The notes: generated by a model not told the origin, from the letters alone. 5,056 nucleotides of DNA from Nitrospirota bacterium (GCA_013151785.1 JAADHP010000223.1:1-5056); one strand, 5' to 3'. Shown: positions 1 to 5,015, numbered from the stretch's first letter. Translations and numbers: made by a program.

Positions 1-48
1 AAAGGCAAAAAACATTGAACTGATACTGTATCCATCTCTTTCAGGCAT
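1..48 (-). CDS. Start of a probable YtxH-family protein (partial)
   Basis: Only the first 16 codons are in the window, reading MPERDGYSISSMFFAF, and the gene runs off the left edge. The ATG at 48-46 has a strong Shine-Dalgarno (AGGAGGTG, complement of 56-63) inside the last codons of the upstream DUF948 gene. The two genes are separated by two bases, so they are almost certainly co-transcribed and translationally coupled. The charged N-terminus followed by a G-Y-S stretch and an incipient hydrophobic run resembles YtxH-domain proteins, which are small, have an N-terminal membrane segment followed by helical repeats, and often sit beside DUF948 genes. The family call rests on this short stretch plus context and is tentative; the presence of a gene start is well supported. 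Confidence 0.6.
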   Translation of the reverse strand, partial: MPERDGYSISSMFFAF

Positions 49-50
49 AA

Positions 51-440
51 TCAAACACCTCCTTTTGTTGTTAAGCTTTTTACAAAAACCTTGAATCCAG
101 TCTTTACACCCTCTCTCAGCCCTGCAATGGTTGCATTGGTTTCCTTCTGAAGATTGTATATCACATTCCGAACCCCTGTAAGCGCCTTTACAGTCTCTTC
201 AAGTAGACTGGTAATATCTTTTACATTCTCTGTGACTGTTTCAACATCCTCGGTTATAGCCTTCATATTATGCAGTGTTCCCCTTAACTCCTCTACTGTT
301 GGTAGCAGTTCTGCCTCTGTCCGGTCCATAAAGGTATTAAATCTCTGCAAGGTTCTTTTAATTTCAAATAGGAGAGGGATGAGAAACACAACGAGCACCA
401 GCACTGCAAGGGCCATAATGATTATTGCAATATCTCCCAT
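51..440 (-). CDS. DUF948-family membrane-anchored coiled-coil protein
   Basis: This 129-residue protein has one N-terminal transmembrane segment (about residues 4-26, rich in I, A, L and V). A long amphipathic helical region follows (about 27-115), with regularly spaced hydrophobic residues, 'ITEDVETVTENVKDITSLL' being typical. It ends in a short basic tail. This matches DUF948 in architecture and length: proteins of unknown biochemical role, thought to be membrane-tethered coiled coils, sometimes annotated as general stress proteins. The first ATG is chosen because the next in-frame ATG (codon 9) would truncate the membrane segment. There is no Shine-Dalgarno upstream. Instead a TATAAT box lies nine bases before the ATG, suggesting a nearly leaderless mRNA. 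The gene heads a minus-strand operon with the probable YtxH gene and diverges from the cupin gene. Confidence 0.85.
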   Translation of the reverse strand: MGDIAIIIMALAVLVLVVFLIPLLFEIKRTLQRFNTFMDRTEAELLPTVEELRGTLHNMKAITEDVETVTENVKDITSLLEETVKALTGVRNVIYNLQKETNATIAGLREGVKTGFKVFVKSLTTKGGV

Positions 441-449
441 GATGACTTC

Positions 450-478
450 ATTATAGCAAAGATTGAATAAAAAGTGAA
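450..478 (-). promoter_or_regulatory. Sigma70-type promoter for the DUF948 operon
   Basis: On the minus strand, TTCACT (478-473, four of six matches to TTGACA) is followed after exactly 17 bases by a perfect TATAAT (455-450). Normal spacing predicts transcription starting near 443, only about three bases before the ATG at 440. That explains the missing ribosome binding site and implies leaderless or near-leaderless translation. Confidence 0.6.
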
Positions 479-533
479 GCTGTTAAATAATAAGGGATTT
501 CAACGGGAGTCCCAAAATTTCCGGATTCTGATA

Positions 534-542
534 TGCTATATT
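534..542 (+). promoter_or_regulatory. Extended -10 promoter for the cupin gene
   Basis: TGCTATATT matches the extended -10 pattern TGnTATAAT with one mismatch; no convincing -35 box lies 16-18 bases upstream, as is usual for extended -10 promoters. The predicted start near 549 gives a leader of about 25 bases containing the Shine-Dalgarno GGAGG (563-567). It diverges from the DUF948 promoter about 60 bases away. Confidence 0.45.
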
Positions 543-573
543 ATAACCAGGAATCCTACTATGGAGGACTGAT

Positions 574-903
574 ATGAAAGTATTCAATGTGATGGAAAAG
601 GTCAAAGAAGGTGGCGAGTATATACTGGGATACGATGAAACAGGCTCCCATGCCTGTTATATGATCTACGGTGTAATAGCACCTGGTGAAAAAGACCGTC
701 TTTTAAAGCCAGGAAAGGGGCATGAAGAAATCCTCCTTGTGCTGGAAGGTGAGTTCAGATTATATGGGGATTGCGATGTTATACTGAAAAAAGGGCAGGC
801 AATTCATGTTGATGGAGAGCATGTCTGTTTTATTGAAAACATCAGCGATACAGAAGGTGTGTATGTAATAGCTGGTGGACATTCCACTGTAAGTCATCAT
901 TAA
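574..903 (+). CDS. Small single-domain cupin protein
   Basis: This 109-residue protein is about the size of one cupin beta-barrel. Cupin motif 1 is visible at about residues 46-60 (PGKGHEEILLVLEGE, where 'EEILLVLEGE' is the characteristic strand-turn). Motif 2 is at about 74-89 (G74...H78...G81-E82-H83...N89). Candidate metal ligands are H50, E51 or E52, and H83. The usual two histidines before the EE pair are not at their normal positions (P46 and K48 occupy them if H50 aligns with the extra histidine of 'HPHEE' variants), so metal binding is uncertain. Small cupins range from sugar isomerases and dioxygenases to pure binding domains; nothing here fixes a substrate, and there is no signal peptide. 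The start is set by GGAGG six bases upstream of the ATG. The C-terminus overlaps the end of the convergent peptidase gene by four bases. The fold is confident; the function is unknown. Confidence 0.85.
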   Translation: MKVFNVMEKVKEGGEYILGYDETGSHACYMIYGVIAPGEKDRLLKPGKGHEEILLVLEGEFRLYGDCDVILKKGQAIHVDGEHVCFIENISDTEGVYVIAGGHSTVSHH

Positions 904-1577
904 TCTTTTCTGAGATCTCTATTCACAGCCCTGGATGCATACAGTTGTTTCTGCTGTTCCTTTAAAGAAGCAATCAGGCTATTTGTCTGCGCAACATATC
1001 TTTTAAAGTCAGCCATATATTTTTTTGGTACTGGTCTGTCTCTTGGAACCCTCATTCTCAGTGGGTTTATGAATTTACCGTACTTTTTCACCCTGTAATC
1101 CAGATGAGGGCCTGTGGCCATTCCTGTCATCCCCACATAACCAATGATCTGGCCCTGCACAACCCTTACACCTCTTCTTATACCGCGCTTGATCCTGGAG
1201 AGATGCCCATAGTAGGTTTCATATCCATTGGGGTGCCGGATAATAACACACTTTCCATAGTGCCCCTTCCAGCCTGCATATTTTACAGTGCCGTTTCCTG
1301 CTGCTGAGACTGGTGTGCCAGTAGGTGCAGCATAATCAACACCAAGATGGGGTCTGAATATCTTCAGTATTGGATGCTTTCTTCTGTAACTGAATCCTGA
1401 ACTTATATACCTGAACCTCAAAGGTGCCCTCATGAGGGCCTTTTTCAATGAACGGCCTTTTGAATCGAAATAGTATGCCCTTCCATTCAGTTCGTATCTA
1501 TAGGCCTCGAATCTTTTACCATTATTCACAAACTCTGCAGCAAAGTATTTCGCCATATCCCTTGAAGGCATTATCAT
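900..1577 (-). CDS. M23 endopeptidase, C-terminal catalytic half (second frame)
   Basis: This frame holds the whole M23 (lysostaphin/LytM-type) catalytic domain; genuine sequence begins at about residue 13 (AAEFVNNG). 'PHLGVDYAAPTGTPV' supplies the HxxxD zinc ligands H77 and D81, 'YYGHLS' gives H125, and 'TGPHLDYRV' gives H158 and D160. The last motif is normally HxH; here the second histidine is aspartate, a variant I believe recurs in some relatives of this subgroup. 'SSGFSYRRKHPILKIFRPHLG' (positions 1400-1340) is the typical run into the active site. A basic helical tail of about 50 residues follows. If translated alone from ATG 1577, which has a GAGGA eight bases upstream, it would lack the membrane anchor and stay in the cytoplasm, so a functional separate product is doubtful. 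It is convergent with the cupin, and no terminator is visible between them. Confidence 0.8.
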   Translation of the reverse strand: MIMPSRDMAKYFAAEFVNNGKRFEAYRYELNGRAYYFDSKGRSLKKALMRAPLRFRYISSGFSYRRKHPILKIFRPHLGVDYAAPTGTPVSAAGNGTVKYAGWKGHYGKCVIIRHPNGYETYYGHLSRIKRGIRRGVRVVQGQIIGYVGMTGMATGPHLDYRVKKYGKFINPLRMRVPRDRPVPKKYMADFKRYVAQTNSLIASLKEQQKQLYASRAVNRDLRKD

Positions 1578-2175
1578 GCCAGAGTTCCTCGACCAGCACT
1601 GTGAATCTGTCGCCTTTTCTCAACTCTGTTACAAAGTCGATCTCTGATTCGAATATCTCTGCAAGGTCATAGGCAATTTTGAGATGCTCCCGGGTATCAC
1701 CAACAGCATTCACAAGATTATCCTCTATTTCTCCTGTGATTAATGCAGGTCTCTTTTCATACTCTACCTCTACCCTTCTGGCCTTGAAGGTATCTCCGAG
1801 ATTAACTACCTGCAAGAATTCGCTGTCGTCAATGGCATACTTAAAAGAACTCAACTCTCTATTACCATCAGGATACACAAAGGTGTTGATGATATAGGAG
1901 CGTCCTGGCAGCATCCTGAAAAGATTATATACCTTTCTTGATGACCTCACAATGCTGTCAAGGTAATTGAGGTCTAAACCATGTTTCTTGAATATATCAA
2001 AGAGTGATTCTCCATATTTGACAAACCCTACAATCTCATTGATTTGAGGAACCTCTAAAACAACCGGATGTCCTGGAAAGGTCGGCGGTGTTTCTCTGCC
2101 AGAGATGTTATTGTTAAAAATTAAGGAAATAACAAAAACAAATCCTATCAGCAATACCCATAACAGTTTTTTCAT
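1522..2175 (-). CDS. M23 endopeptidase, N-terminal anchor and regulatory half (first frame)
   Basis: The first frame encodes 217 residues, of which the last six (CCRVCE) follow the frameshift and are out of register. Residues 1-22 (MKK, then a hydrophobic run) form a signal anchor, placing the protein in the periplasm. Residues about 44-95, including 'VKYGESLFDIFKKHGL', look like the LysM/OapA-like domain of this family. Residues about 96-190, with 'ITGEIEDNLVNAV' and 'FVTELRKGDRFTVLVEE', match the Csd3-type second domain that packs against the peptidase and can occlude its active site. The start was chosen at ATG 2175-2173: an alternative TTG at 2211 would put twelve extra residues ahead of the anchor, has no Shine-Dalgarno, and falls exactly on the -35 box. 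This ATG also lacks a Shine-Dalgarno; TATAAT ends seven bases before it. Confidence 0.8.
   Translation of the reverse strand: MKKLLWVLLIGFVFVISLIFNNNISGRETPPTFPGHPVVLEVPQINEIVGFVKYGESLFDIFKKHGLDLNYLDSIVRSSRKVYNLFRMLPGRSYIINTFVYPDGNRELSSFKYAIDDSEFLQVVNLGDTFKARRVEVEYEKRPALITGEIEDNLVNAVGDTREHLKIAYDLAEIFESEIDFVTELRKGDRFTVLVEELWHDNAFKGYGEILCCRVCE
1541..1545 (-). other. Frameshift site in the peptidase gene (CTTTG)
   Basis: On the coding strand the reading is GAA ATA CTT TGC TGC, ending at a stop six codons beyond CTT. Skipping one base after CTT gives GAA ATA CTT GCT GCA, which restores the family sequence. A CTT codon followed by T allows a leucine tRNA to re-pair on TTT, the same slip used in the release-factor-2 gene prfB (CTT TGA). 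Here the codon after CTT is TGC (Cys) rather than a stop, and the purine-rich AAGGGA upstream is farther away than the prfB stimulatory Shine-Dalgarno, so the resemblance is only partial. Confidence 0.75.
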
Positions 2176-2182
2176 GTGTATT

Positions 2183-2211
2183 ATTATATTAATAAACCAT
2201 AAATATTGCAA
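2183..2211 (-). promoter_or_regulatory. Sigma70-type promoter for the M23 peptidase gene
   Basis: On the minus strand TTGCAA (2211-2206, four of six matches to TTGACA) and a perfect TATAAT (2188-2183) are separated by exactly 17 bases. The predicted transcript begins at about 2176, directly before the ATG at 2175, so the mRNA would be leaderless. This arrangement supports the MKKLL start over the upstream TTG. Confidence 0.6.
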
Positions 2212-2319
2212 GGTTTAAAATCACAACATAAGCGATTTGTTAATAAAATCAATATAATATTTTGTTATTCAAGTAATATAGCCTGTATTGACCAATCAAA
2301 AACATTCACTTACGAAGTG

Positions 2320-2363
2320 CAGGTTTTTTGTAGCATTGACAAAAACCTGAAGGACTGCTACAA
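2320..2363. repeat. Two interleaved inverted repeats over the hflKC promoter
   Basis: Repeat A pairs CAGGTTTTT (2320-2328) with AAAAACCTG (2341-2349), 9 bp. Repeat B pairs TTGTAGC (2328-2334) with GCTACAA (2357-2363), 7 bp. Because the arms alternate A-B-A'-B', they cannot nest. They could form a pseudoknot-like fold or be two alternative operator dyads. A's right arm begins at the last base of the -35 box and B's right arm covers most of the -10 box. The predicted transcript starts downstream, so a plus-strand RNA from this promoter would not contain them; a DNA-level role is the more likely one if they matter. Confidence 0.5.
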
Positions 2364-2364
2364 T
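2336..2364 (+). promoter_or_regulatory. Near-consensus sigma70 promoter for hflKC
   Basis: A perfect TTGACA (2336-2341), a 17-base spacer and TACAAT (2359-2364, five of six matches) preceded by TG (2356-2357) as in an extended -10 make this the best promoter in the window. Predicted initiation near 2371 gives an untranslated leader of about 180 bases before hflK. I see no convincing closer promoter. The boxes are overlapped by two interleaved inverted repeats. Confidence 0.75.
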
Positions 2365-2370
2365 GAAGTA

Positions 2371-2550
2371 TAAGTAAGTACGAGATAAGGAGTCAATCTT
2401 CAGGAAAGAATAGCCGCTTACCATTTCAAAAAGGACATCGATTCTATTAAAGATTCTTTTTCCTGTTCATTTTTTTCCTAATTTTTGGCATTCCTCACAA
2501 TCTAAAAAGCCCGTTAATTTAATGGGTACATATAGAAAGGAGAAATATCT
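2371..2550 (+). other. Long untranslated leader of hflK
   Basis: Between the predicted transcription start and hflK no reading frame of note exists: an ATG at 2363 gives only four codons, and one at 2523 gives 18 codons with no ribosome binding site. The stretch is rich in T runs (around 2455-2486). It has an AAGGAG at about 2387 with no start codon at the right distance. A small hairpin (CCCGTTA 2510-2516 with TAATGGG 2520-2526, one G-U pair, 3-base loop) lies just before the hflK Shine-Dalgarno. I do not recognise a riboswitch or thermometer. Confidence 0.4.
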
Positions 2551-3543
2551 ATGGAGCCAAAGGCACCATTTGATCTAAAGAACTTAAGGGATTTTTCTTT
2601 GCCCAAAGTGAATGCAAAGGTGGTCATCTGGGGTGTGCTTGCAATACTGCTTGTAATCTTTCTGTATTCTTCGTGGTTCACTGTTGATACAGAAGAGGTT
2701 GGTGTTGTTCTGCGATTCGGGAAGTTTGCCCGCACAGCCGACCCTGGTTTGAATTTTAAACTGCCCTTTGGAATCGAAAAGGTTTACAAGGTACCTGTTG
2801 AGCGACAGTTAAAGCTTGAATTCGGTTTTCGAACAACCGCACCAGGTGTCAGAACCGAATACTCTACCAGGAAATATCCAGAGGAGTCCTTGATGCTGAC
2901 CGGTGATCTCAATGCCGCGGAGGTGGAATGGATCGTACAATTCCGTATCAAAGACCCTTACAACTTCCTCTTTCGTGTAAGGAATGCAGTGTCAACCTTC
3001 CGTGATCTCAATGAGGCGGTTATGCGTGAGGTCGTGGGTGACCGGACAGTGGATGAGGTATTGACCGTTGGCCGTCAGGAGGTTGCCAGTACTGTGACCT
3101 TGAAACTCCAGGAGTTAAGCGATCAGTACGAGATGGGAATAAAAGTGGATCAGGTGGTATTGCAGGATGTTAATCCGCCTGAACCTGTAAAGCCTGCCTT
3201 CAATGAAGTCAACGAGGCTCAGCAGGAGCGAGAAAAACTGATAAACCAGGCCAAATCCGAATACAACAAGGTTATTCCAAAGGCCAAGGGTGAGGCAGAC
3301 AGGACTATCGAGGTGGCAAAAGGATATGCACTGGAGCGAGTTAACAATGCCCGTGGTGAGGCAGCAAAGTTTGATTCTGTATTCAAGGAATATCTGAAGG
3401 CAAAAGAGGTAACTTACCAGCGTATCTATCTGGAAACAATGAATGATATCCTTCAGAAGGTGGGAAGAAAGTTGATTACTGATAACGAGGCCACAGGGAT
3501 ATTGCCATTGTTCCAGCTTGAGAAGAGAGGTGCCAGACAATGA
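2551..3543 (+). CDS. hflK: HflK, SPFH/band-7 subunit of the FtsH-associated HflKC complex
   Basis: HflK pairs with HflC in a large inner-membrane cage that surrounds the ATP-dependent protease FtsH and modulates its access to membrane substrates. This 330-residue protein has a short polar N-terminus (1-21), one transmembrane segment (about 23-41), then the band-7 domain opening with 'VDTEEVGVVLRFGKF' (45-59) and including 'AAEVEWIVQFRIKDP' (122-136) and 'VVGDRTVDEVL' (161-171). The HflK signature 'QDVNPPEPVKPAFNEVNEAQ' is at 205-224. A charged, Ala/Glu/Lys-rich coiled coil follows (about 222-300). In the E. coli topology the bulk is periplasmic. It is shorter than E. coli HflK (419 residues), lacking the glycine/proline-rich N-terminal extension and the long C-terminal tail. 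The start is set by AAGGAG (2537-2542), eight bases before the ATG. Its stop overlaps the hflC start as ATGA. Confidence 0.95.
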   Translation: MEPKAPFDLKNLRDFSLPKVNAKVVIWGVLAILLVIFLYSSWFTVDTEEVGVVLRFGKFARTADPGLNFKLPFGIEKVYKVPVERQLKLEFGFRTTAPGVRTEYSTRKYPEESLMLTGDLNAAEVEWIVQFRIKDPYNFLFRVRNAVSTFRDLNEAVMREVVGDRTVDEVLTVGRQEVASTVTLKLQELSDQYEMGIKVDQVVLQDVNPPEPVKPAFNEVNEAQQEREKLINQAKSEYNKVIPKAKGEADRTIEVAKGYALERVNNARGEAAKFDSVFKEYLKAKEVTYQRIYLETMNDILQKVGRKLITDNEATGILPLFQLEKRGARQ

Positions 3544-4493
3544 AAAAGATAACCTATATAGCAATTGCAGGGGTTGTGCTTCTTGCCTTGATTGCCATTG
3601 TCTCTGCTGCATTCATAGTAGATGAAACGCAACAGGTGATAATCACACAGTTTGGTAAACCCATAGGCAAGCCCATTAAAAAACCGGGCATCCACTTCAA
3701 GGTTCCCATCATCCAGGAGGCACATTTCTTTGATAAGCGTTTCCTGGAATGGGACGGCGACCCCAACCAGGTACCCACAAAGGACAAGAGATTTATCTGG
3801 GTGGATACCTATGCACGCTGGCGTATAAAAGACCCCCTGCTTTTCTTTCAGCGTGTGCGTGACGAGCGGGGTGCCCAGTCCCGTCTGGATGATATTTTAG
3901 ACGGTGAGACCAGAAATGCCATTGCCAAGCATGTGCTGGTTGAACTGGTACGTACAACCAACAGGGAATATCTGACAAGTGAAGGCCTGCTGGCTGGTGA
4001 AGTAGCAAAGAGTTTGGCCAAAATAAGCTCTGGCAGAGAGGTTATAACACGGTCCATTCTTGAAGCAGCATCCAGGCGTACCCTTGAGCTTGGAATTGAA
4101 TTGCTTGATCTGAGATTCAAACGGATTAATTACGTGAAAGAGGTTCAAAAGAAGATATTTGAACGAATGATATCCGAGCGTAAGAGGATAGCAGACAAGT
4201 TCCGCTCCGAGGGTCAGGGCGAGGCATCCAAAATCCTGGGCAATAAAGAACGTGAACTTAAGAGAATACAATCCAATGCTTACAGAACGGCACAGGAGAT
4301 CATGGGTAAGGCTGATGCTGAAGCAGCCGCGATTTATGCCAAGGCCTATAATCAGAGCCTGGAGTCCAGAAAGTTCTATACCTTTTTGAAAACCATGGAG
4401 ACCTATAAAACCACCTTCTCTGATAAGGACTGGCTGATTTTATCCACTGATGGAGATTTCTTTATATACCTGAAGGACAAATCAGGCAAATAG
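3540..4493 (+). CDS. hflC: HflC, SPFH/band-7 partner of HflK
   Basis: HflC alternates with HflK in the FtsH-enclosing membrane cage; despite older annotations as a protease, the family has no protease active site. This protein has 317 residues (334 in E. coli). It has an N-terminal membrane anchor (about 5-25), then the band-7 domain beginning 'IVDETQQVIITQFGKPIG' (26-43) and containing 'DTYARWRIKDPLLFFQRV' (89-106). The HflC hallmark 'LLDLRFKRINYVKEVQKKIF' (188-207) continues into 'ERMISERKRIADKFRSEGQG' (208-227), followed by an alanine-rich coiled coil (about 228-275). The C-terminal 'FYTFLKTMETYK...LILSTDGDFFIYLK' (279-313) is typical of the family end. The start overlaps hflK by four bases, with AGAGAGG (3524-3530) nine bases upstream, giving translational coupling and matched production of the two subunits. 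No ftsH is in the window. Confidence 0.95.
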   Translation: MKKITYIAIAGVVLLALIAIVSAAFIVDETQQVIITQFGKPIGKPIKKPGIHFKVPIIQEAHFFDKRFLEWDGDPNQVPTKDKRFIWVDTYARWRIKDPLLFFQRVRDERGAQSRLDDILDGETRNAIAKHVLVELVRTTNREYLTSEGLLAGEVAKSLAKISSGREVITRSILEAASRRTLELGIELLDLRFKRINYVKEVQKKIFERMISERKRIADKFRSEGQGEASKILGNKERELKRIQSNAYRTAQEIMGKADAEAAAIYAKAYNQSLESRKFYTFLKTMETYKTTFSDKDWLILSTDGDFFIYLKDKSGK

Positions 4494-4530
4494 ATATACA
4501 GGTTCCATGGAGAAAGGTATGATGCACATA

Positions 4531-4566
4531 TCCCCTGAATCCCTCTATCAAGAGGGGGTCAGGGGA
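4531..4566. repeat. GC-rich palindrome 38 bases after hflC
   Basis: Outer arms TCCCCTGA (4531-4538) and TCAGGGGA (4559-4566) pair over 8 bp, then inner arms CCCTCT (4541-4546) and AGAGGG (4551-4556) pair over 6 bp around a 4-base loop, with a two-by-two internal loop that includes a possible U-G pair. It is stable and correctly placed to end or protect the hflKC mRNA, but it is followed by CAAAATT rather than a T tract, so it is not a classic intrinsic terminator. Its composition is like dispersed REP-type intergenic palindromes, which is an inference from one copy. Confidence 0.6.
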
Positions 4567-4647
4567 CAAAATTACGCCTTTAACAGAGTGGTATAAAACC
4601 TTAATAGCTCTGACTTCAAAGTTATGACTTAATAATTGAGAACCCCG

Positions 4648-4681
4648 CCTTATTTCCCGGAAATGCCGTTAGAAAATAAGG
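4648..4681. repeat. Small hairpin with an alternative fold
   Basis: CCTTATTT (4648-4655) pairs perfectly with AAATAAGG (4674-4681) around an 18-base loop. A competing hairpin, ATTTCC (4652-4657) with GGAAAT (4659-4664), shares part of the left arm but its one-base loop is too tight to form fully. The hairpin lies just outside the larger nested element and is not followed by a T tract. Confidence 0.35.
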
Positions 4682-4694
4682 TCTGTACAAAGGC

Positions 4695-4870
4695 AGGCAT
4701 ACAGGTATTGCCTTCTCAGTCATTCTCGCATGCCATCCGTGCCTTCTGCCCCGAAAAGTCTACGACTTTTCGGGGAGCCCCATGCTCCTAAGAGAAAATC
4801 AAAGAGGTTCACCCTCCTGGTGAACCTCTTTGATTTTCTGAAGCCCTTCAAAGGCAATACCTGTGTGCCT
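4695..4870. repeat. Nested palindromic element (MITE-like or structured RNA)
   Basis: The outer arms 4695-4714 and 4851-4870 are 20-base inverted repeats with a single T-G wobble (4700/4865). Inside are a perfect 12-bp hairpin (CCCCGAAAAGTC 4749-4760 with 4764-4775, loop TAC), extended across an internal loop by GCATG (4728-4732) with CATGC (4781-4785), and a perfect 21-bp hairpin (4793-4813 with 4819-4839, loop CTCCT). Together they give a closed, two-armed fold of 176 bases. The size and near-perfect terminal inverted repeats suggest a MITE or other non-autonomous repeat, possibly with a second palindrome inserted inside. A structured noncoding RNA is the alternative. I find no clear target-site duplication at the ends and no T tract, so terminator function is not supported. 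The structure is certain; the nature is inferred. Confidence 0.65.
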
Positions 4871-5001
4871 ATAAAGTTGACTGGATAGGCTATTTTAAGG
4901 TACATAAGGTTGCTGGTGTATGTCACTGGCGGTATTGCTACATGGCTTCTTCACCAATTGATTGTATTCTCAATATTATTTGCCTAATAAAGGACATTAT
5001 T
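4871..5001. other. AT-rich spacer before the last gene
   Basis: No reading frame, RNA gene or convincing terminator is visible here. GGTATTGC at 4931-4938 repeats eight bases of the nested element's outer left arm (4704-4711) and could compete for its right arm. A TTGACT at 4877-4882 lacks a good partner -10 box. The 3' part grows AT-rich toward the promoter at 5002. Confidence 0.4.
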
Positions 5002-5010
5002 TGATATAAT
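5002..5010 (+). promoter_or_regulatory. Extended -10 promoter for the gene starting at 5016
   Basis: TGATATAAT is a perfect extended -10 (TGnTATAAT). The only -35 candidate, TTGCCT at 4980-4985, is at a poor 19-base spacing. Initiation is expected at about 5016-5017, on the first bases of the following ATG, which has no Shine-Dalgarno, so a leaderless transcript is predicted. Confidence 0.5.
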
Positions 5011-5015
5011 CAATC

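Larger units (their letters stand above)
900..2175 (-). pseudogene. M23 endopeptidase gene interrupted by a one-base frameshift
   Basis: Two overlapping minus-strand reading frames encode the two halves of a single Csd3/MepM-like peptidoglycan DD-endopeptidase. The first frame reads to ...GYGEIL, then picks up CCRVCE and a stop at 1522-1524. The family continuation 'AAEFVNNGKRFEAYRYE' lies in the next frame. Removing one T from the run at 1542-1544 (CTTTGC to CTTGC on the coding strand) joins them as GEIL-AAEF and gives exactly 424 residues, a normal family length. The rest of both halves is intact, with no other stops or decay. The options are a sequencing or assembly error in a short homopolymer, a recent inactivating mutation, or a +1 ribosomal shift. 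An error or recent mutation is most likely. It is labelled pseudogene because the sequence as given cannot make the full enzyme by standard decoding. Confidence 0.8.

Noticed and set aside
154..456. 100-codon plus-strand frame opposite the DUF948 gene
   Set aside because: Serine/threonine-rich shadow translation of the helical gene on the other strand, with no ribosome binding site.
2176..2211. Upstream TTG start for the M23 gene
   Set aside because: No Shine-Dalgarno, it overlaps the predicted -35 box, and it would add a poorly fitting extension ahead of a typical MKK signal anchor.
2453..2480. T-rich stretch as a terminator in the hflK leader
   Set aside because: No GC-rich stem precedes the T runs on the plus strand.
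2485..2500. TTGGCATTCCTCACAA as a sigma54 -24/-12 promoter before hflK
   Set aside because: TGGCA is present but the -12 TTGC element is missing at the required spacing.
3115..3612. Long minus-strand frame opposite hflK/hflC, and similar frames opposite hflC
   Set aside because: These are shadows of strongly conserved coding sequence on the plus strand and show no domain, start signal or plausible composition.
4749..4839. Inner hairpins as intrinsic terminators for hflKC
   Set aside because: Neither stem is followed by a run of T on either strand, and they are more than 250 bases after the hflC stop.
4877..4906. TTGACT with TACATA as a promoter
   Set aside because: The -10 candidate matches only about three of six bases at an 18-base spacing; the extended -10 at 5002-5010 is far better.
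4720..4926. 68-codon minus-strand frame
   Set aside because: It reads straight through both inner palindromes and one outer arm, has no recognisable domain and is best explained by the repeat structure.
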